Positions 1 through 7,580 of a stretch of 64,000 nt of DNA are shown here, in pieces. How positions within the stretch are numbered: position 1 is the first letter of the stretch; every line of letters begins with the position of its first letter. The notes below the pieces were generated by a model. The model made no database searches, was not told where the DNA came from, and saw nothing but the letters and a program-made list of their open reading frames with translations. Position numbers and translations under genes: made by a program. Source of the DNA: Brevibacillus antibioticus (GTDB lineage: Bacteria; Bacillota; Bacilli; Brevibacillales; Brevibacillaceae); NCBI RefSeq assembly GCF_005217615.1, contig NZ_SZNK01000001.1:1755501-1819500 (forward strand). The letters are read 5' to 3'.

Positions 1-339
1 ATGGCTTGCTTATTGGCTGTGTACGCTCTCTGCCTATGGATGAGTAAAAAGCAGTCCAAATGGACACATTGGCTAGGACTCCTTGGGAAATATTCGTACG
101 GAGCTTATTTGATTCACGCGCTGATCTTAACGTACGTGATGAAGGTCTTACGCGAGCTTCAGCTTTTTCACACGGGCGTGTGGGGAAGTATGGTAGCATT
201 CGTCCTATGCTCCATTCTTTCTTTTGTCCTATCATTTGGGCTTGGAAAACTGCCGTTTGGTTCCTGGCTGGTGGGGGCAGCAGAGAAAAAGGCAAGGAAG
301 ATCCCGTCCTCTCAAAAAGAATGGCAAAACGCAGGGTAA
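1..339 (+). CDS. Acyltransferase-3 family membrane protein, C-terminal part
   Basis: This reading frame is open from the first base, so the gene begins before the window and only about the last 112 residues are visible. It holds three hydrophobic segments and the motif GKYSYGAYLIHALILTYV, which resembles the conserved YGxYLIH helix near the end of acyltransferase-3 (OatA-like) membrane proteins. Those enzymes move acyl groups onto cell-surface or exported sugars. A short basic tail ends the protein. The substrate cannot be told from this fragment. The next gene starts 61 bp downstream in the same direction. Confidence 0.6.
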   Translation: MACLLAVYALCLWMSKKQSKWTHWLGLLGKYSYGAYLIHALILTYVMKVLRELQLFHTGVWGSMVAFVLCSILSFVLSFGLGKLPFGSWLVGAAEKKARKIPSSQKEWQNAG

Positions 340-400
340 TCGCAAGCCGTTTGGCCAGATGTAGAGAATGGCAGGAGGTTGAAGGGAGAAGCGGGTCGTC

Positions 401-1300
401 ATGCTGTTTGCTTACATACAGTTAGCCTTGGCTATGGCCTTGGTCGGAAGCAACATCTCGATCGGTAAAGAAATTGTTTCCCATGTCCCTGTGTTTTTGT
501 TTTCGGAGCTGCGCTTTTTGCTCGCGATCGTCATCCTATTGCCGCTGCTCGCTACGCGTGGAGAATGGAAAACGACTTGGAGCCGTGAGGAAGGCAAGGT
601 GTTATACTGGCAGTCGTTCTTCGGCGTGTTTCTGTTTAGTATTTGCATGCTGTACGGCGTTCAGTGGACGACTGCTACTGCAGCCGGTATCATTACGAGT
701 ACGGTACCTGCCTGCATCGCTTTGTTTTCGTTCTGGATTCTCAAGGAAAAATTACACGCCAATAGCTTAGTGGCGATCGGTCTTTCAGTGGGCGGCATCG
801 GCTTCATTACGTTCACAGGAAGCGGAGGGGAGCAAAACTGGGTAAGCATGCTTGGTAATTTGCTCGTATTTTTTGCAGTCGTCAGCGAAGCGCTTTTCAC
901 GATTTTCGCCAAAAGACTGTCTGGGAAAATTACGCCTTTCCAAATGACGGCTGCGATTAATGTCATTAGCTTTGTCTTGTTTCTTCCATTTGCGATCTGG
1001 GAAAGCTTGCGGTTTGACTGGAGTGCCGTACCTGCAAATGTATGGTGGCTTCTTGTGTACTATGCGATTACGGCAAGCATCTTATCCTTCTTTCTCTGGT
1101 ACAAAGGAGTGGAGAAGGTGGAGGCTTCCAAAGCGGGCTTGTTCACCGGAATGATGCCGATAAGTGCTGCTCTCGCGGCTGTCTTTTTCTTGAACGAAGC
1201 ATTTACTTGGATGCATGGAGTGGGGATGATCCTGGTGCTCGCCTCCATTTTTGTCGGTACACAGCAGCCTCGTCATATACGTAAGTCGATTGAAAGCTGA
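401..1300 (+). CDS. EamA/DMT-superfamily transporter
   Basis: This is a 299-residue polytopic membrane protein with about ten hydrophobic helices in two homologous halves, as in EamA (drug/metabolite transporter) exporters. Marks of the family are the N-terminal helix with the NISIGKEIV stretch, the central GIITSTVPACIALFSF segment, and the second-half repeat around SKAGLFTGMMPISAALAA. Such proteins usually export amino acids or small metabolites, and the substrate here is unknown. The ATG follows a GGGAGAAG ribosome binding site. It lies 61 bp after the acyltransferase and may share its transcript. Confidence 0.85.
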   Translation: MLFAYIQLALAMALVGSNISIGKEIVSHVPVFLFSELRFLLAIVILLPLLATRGEWKTTWSREEGKVLYWQSFFGVFLFSICMLYGVQWTTATAAGIITSTVPACIALFSFWILKEKLHANSLVAIGLSVGGIGFITFTGSGGEQNWVSMLGNLLVFFAVVSEALFTIFAKRLSGKITPFQMTAAINVISFVLFLPFAIWESLRFDWSAVPANVWWLLVYYAITASILSFFLWYKGVEKVEASKAGLFTGMMPISAALAAVFFLNEAFTWMHGVGMILVLASIFVGTQQPRHIRKSIES

Positions 1301-1321
1301 TAGAAATAGCATGATGGAAAG

Positions 1322-1378
1322 GTCTCGGAACCCCCGTATTGATACTTCGTGGGTATCCGGGTCTTTTTTTTGGAAAAA
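1322..1378 (+). terminator. Probable terminator of the EamA gene
   Basis: An imperfect GC-rich dyad around CGGAACCC and GGGTATCCG is followed by eight T residues. It lies just after the EamA stop codon and points with that gene. Confidence 0.5.
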
Positions 1379-1414
1379 AAACGAAAAGCGCCCTGACACG
1401 AGGTCAAGACACTT
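1374..1414 (-). terminator. Terminator of the aminotransferase gene
   Basis: The arms AAGCGCCCTGAC and GTCAAGACACTT pair over 12 bp, with G-U wobbles, around a five-base loop. Read on the minus strand they run into a T-rich tract. The hairpin lies just downstream of the minus-strand aminotransferase stop codon. Confidence 0.75.
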
Positions 1415-1435
1415 TTGCAATAGAGCTTGGTCTGT

Positions 1436-2743
1436 TTATTTGGTCAATGCATTTTCCAAATCTTTCACACCGCTGTAGACCAAATCGAACAAGTCCGCAA
1501 TATTTTTTTCTTCAATGCAAGAGAAGGCAACGCGCAAATCGGTTTGACCGAGAGCGATTGTACCGACCCCATACTGTTCCAGCAAGTGCTGGCGCAATGT
1601 TTCTGCTTCGACAGTCTTTAGCTTGAGGCACATGAAGTAGCCGGAGTTGAATGGATAGTAAGTCCACACATCATCGTATTTACCGCTGTCGAGCACTTCC
1701 TTGACGCGGTTGGCACGGCCTTTCAAAATATCGAATTTCTCCTGCTTCTGTGCTTTGTACTCCGGAGCAGTGATTGCGTGAAGAACGAACGTCTGGGAAG
1801 GATGTGATCCGCTGGAAAGAGTCGCGCGGATGATTCCCATTGTCTTCTGCTCCAAAGCGCTGAGCAAGTCGCTGGATGGGGATGCATACGTAATGAAACC
1901 AACACGGAAGCCCCATACATAATCCTCTTTGGTAGCCCCATCTACTTTTACAGGCAGAATACGAGGGTGAACGTCGCACAGGCTAGCGAAGAGAGATTCG
2001 TGCATCGAATCCTCGAAGAACAAGCCGAAGTACGCGTCATCTGTCACTGCAACAATGTTGATTCCCGCTTCAGCGCCTTCTTTGAGTGCAGCGATGATTT
2101 GTTTTCCTTCCTCAGGACCTGGTGTGTAGCCAGTTGGGTTGTTCGGGAAGTTGAGTACGACGATGGCTTTGCCTTTGTCTTTTTGTGCGAGAATCGCATC
2201 ACGCAAACCAGAAGCATTAAATTTCATCTCATCGTTATACAATGGGTAGTAGACCATTTCTGCACCACGGCGAATCGAAAAAGTAAGCTCGTAGTTTTCC
2301 CAGTTTTTGTCCGGGATGATGACACTGTCGCCGGTGTCAGCGAACAAGTCAGATACGATGCTCAGACCATGCGTCAATGCGTTTGTAACGATTGGGTTAC
2401 TAAACGTATAGTTAGCCAGTGCAGGCTGTTCCTCGATCATTTTTTTACGCCATGCTGCACGCAGCTCAGGCTTTCCAGCTGGGGGAGCATATTCGTAAAT
2501 GTCTTTTGGCTGGTAAGCAGAGAGGTTATCCTGGATGACCTTAAGGTGCATCGGTTGACCGTTTTCCAGTGCAATCCCGATGGTTGCGTTGTACTTTTTC
2601 GCTTTTGCTTTCGCTTCTGCCGACTGGCTGAGAATCCCCTCTTTTGGGAAATAAATCAGCTTGGCGATATTGGACAGCATTTCATATACGTGTGGGTTTT
2701 CGCGTTGGATGGTTTCGTTCAGCGTTGATGCCAATGAGTGCAT
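1436..2743 (-). CDS. PLP-dependent aminotransferase, class I/II
   Basis: This is a 435-residue fold-type I aminotransferase, using pyridoxal phosphate to move amino groups between amino acids and 2-oxoacids. Family motifs are NFPNNPTGY (cofactor and substrate pocket), DDAYFGLFF (the Asp that binds the pyridine nitrogen), a Lys in ATKEDYVWGFRVGF as the likely Schiff-base residue, and that same GFRVG arginine region. The ATG at 2743 was chosen because GAGGGAGG sits at good distance before it. The frame stays open for 24 codons upstream but without a ribosome binding site. The length fits aspartate or aromatic aminotransferases; the substrate is not certain. It is a single gene with its own terminator. 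Confidence 0.85.
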   Translation of the reverse strand: MHSLASTLNETIQRENPHVYEMLSNIAKLIYFPKEGILSQSAEAKAKAKKYNATIGIALENGQPMHLKVIQDNLSAYQPKDIYEYAPPAGKPELRAAWRKKMIEEQPALANYTFSNPIVTNALTHGLSIVSDLFADTGDSVIIPDKNWENYELTFSIRRGAEMVYYPLYNDEMKFNASGLRDAILAQKDKGKAIVVLNFPNNPTGYTPGPEEGKQIIAALKEGAEAGINIVAVTDDAYFGLFFEDSMHESLFASLCDVHPRILPVKVDGATKEDYVWGFRVGFITYASPSSDLLSALEQKTMGIIRATLSSGSHPSQTFVLHAITAPEYKAQKQEKFDILKGRANRVKEVLDSGKYDDVWTYYPFNSGYFMCLKLKTVEAETLRQHLLEQYGVGTIALGQTDLRVAFSCIEEKNIADLFDLVYSGVKDLENALTK

Positions 2744-2921
2744 GGTAGCCTCCCTCTTCAAATACAAACATCTATCTTTACCAATAAAGATAGCGTATCT
2801 ACATGCATTTGTCACCCTTGCACAGCGGGATATTTCAGATTTTGCGAGGTTCCTTTTGACACCGAAGACCTAATTTGCTACTTTGATATCGAAAACTGAG
2901 TAATGCGGGAGGGAGAAGGAA

Positions 2922-3437
2922 ATGGCTGAACGCATGATCGTTCGCCTGGGGGACCCTATCTTGCGTGAAACGTCAAAAAGAGTACCATCCATTACCCCGC
3001 AGGTTGAAAAAATTTTGGATGATATGGCCCAAACGATTTACGCTGCGAAAGGTCGAGCAGGCTTGTCTGCGATCCAGATTGGCATCCCGAAGCGTTTAGT
3101 TGTGATGGATTGCGGCAGCGGCTTGATTGAACTAATCAATCCGGTATTGACGGAAAAATCAGGTGAGCAGGTAGGGCAAGAAGCTTGTCTTTCGATACCA
3201 GGTGTTTTTGGACTCGTTCGTCGGGCGAATTATGTCAAAGTTCAGACGCTGAACCGCCAAGGAGAAACCAAGACAATCGAAGCCGAAGATTTCCTTGCTC
3301 GGTGTGTTCAGCACGAGATGGACCATCTGGAAGGAATCTTGTTTATTGATCATACGGAAGAGCTCTACTCAGCAAGAACAGGAAAAAAACTGAATCGCAA
3401 GGATTTGCACCGGATACAAGCGAAAAGTAGGAAATAA
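2922..3437 (+). CDS. def: Peptide deformylase
   Basis: This is a 171-residue peptide deformylase, which removes the N-formyl group from new proteins in the cytoplasm using a bound metal. All three family motifs are visible: AGLSAIQIG (motif 1, variant of GxGLAAxQ), QEACLSIPG (motif 2, with the metal-binding Cys; Ala replaces the usual Gly) and CVQHEMDHLEG (motif 3, HExxH with two His ligands). The ATG follows GGAGAAGG. The gene is 30 bp upstream of homoserine dehydrogenase and probably cotranscribed. The Ala and Ile substitutions suggest the less canonical second deformylase found in many Bacilli. Confidence 0.93.
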   Translation: MAERMIVRLGDPILRETSKRVPSITPQVEKILDDMAQTIYAAKGRAGLSAIQIGIPKRLVVMDCGSGLIELINPVLTEKSGEQVGQEACLSIPGVFGLVRRANYVKVQTLNRQGETKTIEAEDFLARCVQHEMDHLEGILFIDHTEELYSARTGKKLNRKDLHRIQAKSRK

Positions 3438-3467
3438 ACGGAGCATAAACAGCGAGGAGATTGACTC

Positions 3468-4478
3468 ATGAAGCGTTGGAACATTATGTTAACGGGTTTT
3501 GGAACAGTTGGACAGCAGGTAGCCAGACTGCTGGAGCAGCGACGGGAGCGGTACCGCGAGCTATATCAAGCGGATGTCAGACTCGTGGGAGTCGTTCGTT
3601 CGGCTTCCGGCCTCTATGATGAGAACGGAATCGATTCAGGAAAATGGGCAGAATATGCTCATACAAAACAAGTAAGGAACCCATCGTGGAACGCGCTGGA
3701 ATTTATCAAGTCAGCTCAAGCGGATGTGCTCATTGAGGCTGGTCCATCTGAAAAAGAGGGAGGACCCGGTCTTACTTTTATTCGTTATGCATTGGAAAAT
3801 GCTATGCATGCAATCGCGATTTCAAAAGGTGCACTTGTTGTCGATTATGCTGGCCTAGCCGCTCTAACCAAAAAACATGGCACCGTGTTGAAAGGGAGTG
3901 GAGCAACAGCAGCAGCTCTGCCGACGATCGATCTATTGCAGTATAACTTGGCAGGCTGTGAAGTGAAACGAGTCGAAGGTATTTTTACGGGAACAACGAA
4001 CTTCGTGCTCACAAAAATGATGGAAGAGGGACTCACCTGTATAGAAGCAGTCGAGCTCGCTCAGAAGTTGGGGATTGCCGAACCGGATCCTTCATACGAT
4101 ATCGATGGTTGGGATACAGCTTCAAAGCTCACGATCTTGGCAAACGCCGCTTTTGGCGCGCAACTAAATCTAACTGATATCGCACGCGCAAGTATTCGCG
4201 AAATAACCTCGTTACAAATCGAGACGTGGAAAAAGCATGCGAAGATTCCCAAGCTGATCGGAATTATTCAAAAGGAAGCGAATGGTACGGTTTCTGTAGC
4301 AGTTGAACTGTGTGCATTGGATTTAACCCATCCATTTGCATCCGTATCAGGTACGACAAAAGCCATACGGGTAGAAACAGATGTCATGGGGGATTTATTG
4401 GTTGTTGGAGGAAAATCGGACCCTGTCGCGGCAGCAGCGGCTGCCTTAAAAGACCTTGAACATATCATTAGCAGATAG
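3468..4478 (+). CDS. hom: Homoserine dehydrogenase
   Basis: This 336-residue enzyme would reduce aspartate semialdehyde to homoserine in threonine and methionine synthesis. The N-terminal NAD(P) fold shows GFGTVGQQVARLL. The catalytic half shows GIFTGTTNFVLTKM and AEPDPSYDIDGWDTASKLTILAN, the substrate-binding signature of the family. It ends at about residue 336, so it lacks the C-terminal ACT domain that gives threonine feedback in the longer form. The start follows GAGGAGATTGACTC. No thrC or thrB lies beside it. A second, housekeeping hom elsewhere would be expected but cannot be checked here. Confidence 0.88.
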   Translation: MKRWNIMLTGFGTVGQQVARLLEQRRERYRELYQADVRLVGVVRSASGLYDENGIDSGKWAEYAHTKQVRNPSWNALEFIKSAQADVLIEAGPSEKEGGPGLTFIRYALENAMHAIAISKGALVVDYAGLAALTKKHGTVLKGSGATAAALPTIDLLQYNLAGCEVKRVEGIFTGTTNFVLTKMMEEGLTCIEAVELAQKLGIAEPDPSYDIDGWDTASKLTILANAAFGAQLNLTDIARASIREITSLQIETWKKHAKIPKLIGIIQKEANGTVSVAVELCALDLTHPFASVSGTTKAIRVETDVMGDLLVVGGKSDPVAAAAAALKDLEHIISR

Positions 4479-4512
4479 CCTAAGTTGCATGTGCTTCCAA
4501 TGTTCCTTAGGA

Positions 4513-4541
4513 ATGAGTTGTTTACAACGGCGAGCATACTA
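4513..4541 (+). promoter_or_regulatory. Possible forespore (sigma-G/F type) promoter
   Basis: A GAATG box and a CATACTA box are spaced by about 19 bp just upstream of the 51-codon gene. CATACTA matches the -10 consensus for the forespore sigma factors. The -35 match is only partial. Confidence 0.4.
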
Positions 4542-4579
4542 GGGATGCACCACCAAAAACGGCGAGGGGGGCCATACGG

Positions 4580-4735
4580 ATGAACCAATCGTCTGATGTT
4601 AATGCCGAGCTGCAGCAAGTATCTGCTTATCCAACCAAGCAAAAAATGCATCAAAAGAACGTCGCTTTGGTAAATGAGCAGGATAGCTGCTGTTGTACCC
4701 CCAAAAACCAGGCATCCGAAACACAGCAGGAATAA
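4580..4735 (+). CDS. Small Cys-rich peptide, 51 residues
   Basis: This short gene encodes a hydrophilic, Gln-rich 51-residue peptide with no signal sequence and a triple cysteine (DSCCCTPKNQ) about two thirds along. It is not a recognised family. A GAGGGGG ribosome binding site stands 9 bp before the ATG, a forespore-like promoter lies just upstream, and a strong terminator follows directly, so it forms a complete expression unit. A spore role is an inference from the promoter. The Cys triplet could bind metal or form cross-links. Confidence 0.5.
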   Translation: MNQSSDVNAELQQVSAYPTKQKMHQKNVALVNEQDSCCCTPKNQASETQQE

Positions 4736-4746
4736 TGCCTACACGA

Positions 4747-4781
4747 AAAAGCCGGGTCTCGATGAAGAGACACCGGCTTTT
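4747..4781. terminator. Bidirectional terminator
   Basis: AAAAGCCGG with GTCTC pairs with GAGAC and CCGGCTTTT around a short loop, with T-rich flanks on both strands. It separates the convergent small-peptide and CAP-protein genes. Confidence 0.85.
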
Positions 4782-4799
4782 CGTTTCGTGCAAAGCGTT

Positions 4800-5603
4800 T
4801 TATCCGATAAATTCTTGTACCCAGTAACCATTTGTGAAGCCTACACCAATTTTTGTGAACGCAGGATTCATAATGTTTTGGCGGTGGCCTTCACTGTTCA
4901 TCCATTGTTGCATGACTTCTTGTGGACTTTGTTGACCCATGGCGATATTTTCACCTGCAGTCGAGTACTGAATGCCATACTGCTTCATCATGTCAAATGG
5001 GGAACCGTAGGTTGGGCTGTTGTGGTCAAAGTAGTTGTTAGCAGACATATCTTGTGCTTTTGCCAACGCTACTTTGGACAATGCTGCATCCATTTGAACA
5101 GGATTGAGACCTGCTTTGGCACGTTCTTGGTTCACCAAATCCGCGACTTGTTTCGCAAAATCACCCGTTTTTCCTTGTTCCACTTGATTTGCTGGAGCGG
5201 CAGGTTGAGTAACGTTTTTGCTAGGTTGCGCTGGTGCAGCTTGAACTGGTGCTGGTTGTAATGGTGTTTGTTGCACTGGAGCTTGTTGTACGGGTGCAGG
5301 TTGGTAAGATCCTGGTTGAATCGGGCATGGTTGTACAGGTGTAGCTTGTCCTTGCTTAACAGGTTGCATCGGCTGTACTGCTTGTTGCTGGCCAGGAACA
5401 AAGCCTTGTTTTTGGAAAAAGTTCATGAACTGTTGTGCATTTGGTGCTTTTTGGAATTGTCCCATATTTTGACCCACATTGAATTGGAATTGTCCGTTCT
5501 TCAATGGGCAGTTAGAAGCTGCGGAAGCAGAAGAAGCAAACCCTGTCAAAGCCAAGCCCAGACCAAGAGTCATCGCGATTGTAACAGAACCAAAACGTTT
5601 CAT
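4800..5603 (-). CDS. Secreted CAP-domain (SCP/YkwD-like) protein
   Basis: This 267-residue protein starts with a signal peptide of about 28 residues (MKRFGSVTIAMTLGLGLAL, cut after ASSASA). A Gln/Pro-rich spacer (about 65-140) follows, with PVQQAPVQQTPLQPAPVQ-type repeats, and then a CAP domain (about 150-267). The CAP signatures are visible: YFDHNSP, GENIAMG and NSEGHRQNIM, holding the usual His and Glu cavity residues. In spore formers such proteins are exported and linked to the cell wall or spore coat; their biochemical action is unclear. The start follows AAGGAGAGAT. A c-di-AMP riboswitch precedes it, which points to a cell-wall related role. Confidence 0.9.
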   Translation of the reverse strand: MKRFGSVTIAMTLGLGLALTGFASSASAASNCPLKNGQFQFNVGQNMGQFQKAPNAQQFMNFFQKQGFVPGQQQAVQPMQPVKQGQATPVQPCPIQPGSYQPAPVQQAPVQQTPLQPAPVQAAPAQPSKNVTQPAAPANQVEQGKTGDFAKQVADLVNQERAKAGLNPVQMDAALSKVALAKAQDMSANNYFDHNSPTYGSPFDMMKQYGIQYSTAGENIAMGQQSPQEVMQQWMNSEGHRQNIMNPAFTKIGVGFTNGYWVQEFIG

Positions 5604-5626
5604 AAAACAAATCTCTCCTTTTTTTT

Positions 5627-5757
5627 GCCTACGAGGTTAGTTGTCGGATTCGGGTTGAGGAAACAACCCTACGCCAATTCGGCGATTCACCCCATGTGGA
5701 ATATCTCATCCACAAAAAAGTCCCCCGCACTTCCTTTTCAAAGAGGAAGTCTCGGCT
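5627..5757 (-). ncRNA. Cyclic di-AMP riboswitch (ydaO-yuaA type)
   Basis: Read on the minus strand, the leader contains the conserved blocks of the ydaO element in order: a first hairpin (ACTTCC with GGAAGT), TGCGGGGGA, ATGGGGTGAATCGCC, a GGGTTG/CAACCC stem, CCGAATCCGACAACTAAC and CTCGTAGGC, which closes the P1 stem with GCCGAG at the 5' end. This class binds c-di-AMP and normally turns off genes for wall hydrolases and osmolyte or potassium handling. Only 23 nt separate the aptamer from the CAP-protein ATG. No separate terminator hairpin fits there, so control may act on the ribosome binding site or through P1 itself. Confidence 0.85.
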
Positions 5758-5851
5758 TATTTCGTTTGGCATGAACAACAATATCAGACAATCCCAATCG
5801 AAATAAAGGAGTAATATATGGCAAATAGCTAGAATCGTTGATAAATTAGGC

Positions 5852-6196
5852 TCATTTCGGTTCGTTTGATTGTTCCTTCCATGCAGTTAAGCCGCCTTCC
5901 AATGCATTTGCATGAAAACCATGCTCACGAAGCAGAGCCGCAGCTTTTTGAGCTTTGTTACCTGTTGTACATACGGTAACGATCTGCACATTTTGCGCGA
6001 GTTTTTCGGTTTCTTCATCGAGCGGCTTGTCCTGTTCTTTCATTAGAAGATAGGGAACGTTTCGTGTCGATGCATTTTCGTGAACGAGACTACCGGTGAT
6101 AAATTTCTCGACGTCGCGTACGTCCAATAAAAGTACAGGCACCTTCTTTTTAAGCAGTTCAGATAATTGAATCGTTGTCAACGTATGATTTTGCAA
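5852..6196 (-). CDS. Rhodanese-domain protein
   Basis: This is a single rhodanese domain of 114 residues. The fold marks are VLLLDVRDVEKFITGSL near the start and the active loop VTVCTTGNKAQKA, with the catalytic cysteine that carries sulfane sulfur. HGFHANALEGGLTAWKE is the usual C-terminal motif. The start is a TTG at 6196, six bases after a strong AGGAGGG. The frame stays open upstream but has no other ribosome binding site. Small rhodaneses of this kind often supply sulfur or reduce persulfides; no sulfur pathway genes lie next to it. Confidence 0.83.
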   Translation of the reverse strand: MQNHTLTTIQLSELLKKKVPVLLLDVRDVEKFITGSLVHENASTRNVPYLLMKEQDKPLDEETEKLAQNVQIVTVCTTGNKAQKAAALLREHGFHANALEGGLTAWKEQSNEPK

Positions 6197-6625
6197 TGTA
6201 ATCCCTCCTACTACTATTGTAACAGAGTACTGCTTCGCCAAGTATAAGGCTGAACGGTTGCTTTTATTGGACAACCATGGTAGAATGAGGTTGCTACTTG
6301 AAAAATTGATACCTAATCATTCATCGAGGTGTTTGTATGCTGATGGATAACATTTTTGAATCCCCGATTCACACTGGCGCGGTCATCGGAGCCGCAAGGA
6401 TGGAAGAGAGGAAGGGCTTTCATTGTTTTAGGTTTTCAAAAGGTTTAGTTTTTATTTTGCAGTTCCGTCCTATGACATTCGCATATTTGCTGAGTAAGTA
6501 AAATTCACATATCATGAAGGCGTATCATCGCACATGATCTGGTATTTCTTCATGATATGTGAGCTTTATTTGCTTCGGTAAATATGACTAGCATATTCAA
6601 ATTGAATTTTTGGAGGTTTTTTTAA
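6197..6625. other. Gene-poor interval upstream of the cold shock gene
   Basis: This 429-bp stretch has one weak small frame (6337-6501, 54 codons, GAGGTG before the ATG) that resembles no family I know. It also holds a perfect 15-bp inverted repeat at 6505-6562. The remainder is the cold shock gene's upstream region; no convincing gene is present. Confidence 0.4.
6505..6562. repeat. Perfect 15-bp inverted repeat with 28-bp loop
   Basis: TCACATATCATGAAG (6505-6519) is the exact reverse complement of 6548-6562. It lies 63 bp upstream of the cold shock ORF. It could be a terminator of an upstream unit, since it is followed by a T-rich tract, or part of a structured cold-shock leader. Confidence 0.7.
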
Positions 6626-6829
6626 ATGCAAACGAACGGAACAGTAAAATGGTTTAACGCAGAAAAAGGTTTCGGTTTCATTCAAGTAGAAGGCGGAGAC
6701 GATGTATTCGTTCACTTCAGCGCAATCCAAGGTGACGGTTTCAAAACTTTGGACGAAGGTCAAAAAGTTCAATTCAACATCGTTCAAGGCAACCGTGGCC
6801 CACAAGCTGAGAACGTAGTAAAACTGTAA
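6626..6829 (+). CDS. csp: Cold shock protein (CspA family)
   Basis: This is a 67-residue single cold shock domain protein that binds single-stranded RNA and DNA and acts as an RNA chaperone. The RNP1 motif KGFGFI and the RNP2 motif VFVHF are intact, as are the GTVKWFN start and the PQAENV end. TGGAGG stands upstream of the ATG. A strong terminator follows, so it is transcribed alone. The leader contains a long inverted repeat that may take part in temperature control. Confidence 0.96.
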   Translation: MQTNGTVKWFNAEKGFGFIQVEGGDDVFVHFSAIQGDGFKTLDEGQKVQFNIVQGNRGPQAENVVKL

Positions 6830-6846
6830 GTCTCCTTTTAAAAAGT

Positions 6847-6878
6847 GAAACTGTCCTTTCGAGGGCAGTTTCTTTTTG
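6847..6878 (+). terminator. Terminator of the cold shock gene
   Basis: GAAACTGTCCT and AGGGCAGTTTC pair over 11 bp with one G-U, around a TTCG tetraloop, followed by TTTTTG. Confidence 0.92.
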
Positions 6879-6896
6879 TTGTAGGACATAGAAGTA

Positions 6897-6928
6897 AAAA
6901 GGCGTTGGGGTCGTCCCCAGCGCCTTTT
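6897..6928 (-). terminator. Second terminator of the 7002-7448 gene
   Basis: AAAAGGCG-TGGGG arms pair with CCCCA-CGCCTTTT around a four-base loop. On the minus strand it is followed by TTTTTAC. Confidence 0.7.
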
Positions 6929-6945
6929 CCTGGATGCGAACGGAT

Positions 6946-6979
6946 AAAAAAAGGAACTATGGCGACCCACCATAATTCC
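6946..6979 (-). terminator. First terminator of the 7002-7448 gene
   Basis: GGAATTATGG and CCATAGTTCC pair on the minus strand around a seven-base loop and run into seven T residues. It lies 22 bp after the stop codon. Confidence 0.8.
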
Positions 6980-7001
6980 TCATTTTCTTCCTTCAAGATA
7001 G

Positions 7002-7448
7002 TTAAATACAAGTTTCGATTTCGACAGTTTGGAATTGACTGTCAAGAACGGTAAGACCAACAACTTGACCGCCGCCGATAGAAGTACGGCCATAAGTGGT
7101 GAGAAGGACATTTCTGTTGTTTTCTGCTACGGTAAGGCGCACTTCATAGTGGAAAGAAGCGGGGACCAGTGCATTGAAAGCAGTGCGAGTATTCGCAGGG
7201 ATAAATTGCGTGATGTCAAGCAAGGTGCTAACTGGATTTGTTTGCGTAACTGCGTTACCCCAGTTCAATACTTGCACACGTACTTCAACCTCTTCTGTGT
7301 TCAGATTGACCAGGTCGAGGTGAGCGGTGAGAGCAACAGCGAGGTTGTTTTGCAAAATACCAGTCGTTCTCACAGTATTTCTTCTTGGGCGTTTGTGACC
7401 TTTTCTTTCAGTATGACCTTGATCGTCGTCGTGTTCGATTTCAGACAT
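7002..7448 (-). CDS. Hypothetical beta-rich protein, possibly spore surface
   Basis: This 148-residue protein has a charged N-terminus (about 1-28, with Lys/Arg/His clusters) and then a body rich in Val, Leu, Asn and Thr. The regular pattern there (LAVALTAHLDLVNLNTEEVEVRV, then FIPANTRTAFNALV) suggests a beta sandwich. It has no signal peptide and no transmembrane helix. The style resembles small exosporium or crust proteins of spore formers, but I do not recognise a named family. The start follows GGAGTG. Two terminators follow in series. Confidence 0.6.
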   Translation of the reverse strand: MSEIEHDDDQGHTERKGHKRPRRNTVRTTGILQNNLAVALTAHLDLVNLNTEEVEVRVQVLNWGNAVTQTNPVSTLLDITQFIPANTRTAFNALVPASFHYEVRLTVAENNRNVLLTTYGRTSIGGGQVVGLTVLDSQFQTVEIETCI

Positions 7449-7580
7449 CCATGTTCACTCCATTCTTGTGTAATCTAGTGGGACAATAATACGATATTGT
7501 TTCTTGACTTGATTTGTAACGGCGAACGTAAGGGGACGAGTAACTATTTTTGATAGAGGACGGTGGAGGGTTTGGGAGAC

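Noticed and set aside
1967-2728. 253-codon plus-strand frame opposite the aminotransferase
   Set aside because: Shadow of a well-supported gene; its translation is Cys/Phe-rich and resembles nothing.
4674-5774. Plus-strand frames opposite the CAP-domain gene and its riboswitch
   Set aside because: They are antisense shadows of a repetitive Gln/Pro-coding region.
6337-6501. 54-codon frame upstream of the cold shock gene
   Set aside because: Weak GAGGTG site, no family resemblance; kept only as a note in the interval description.
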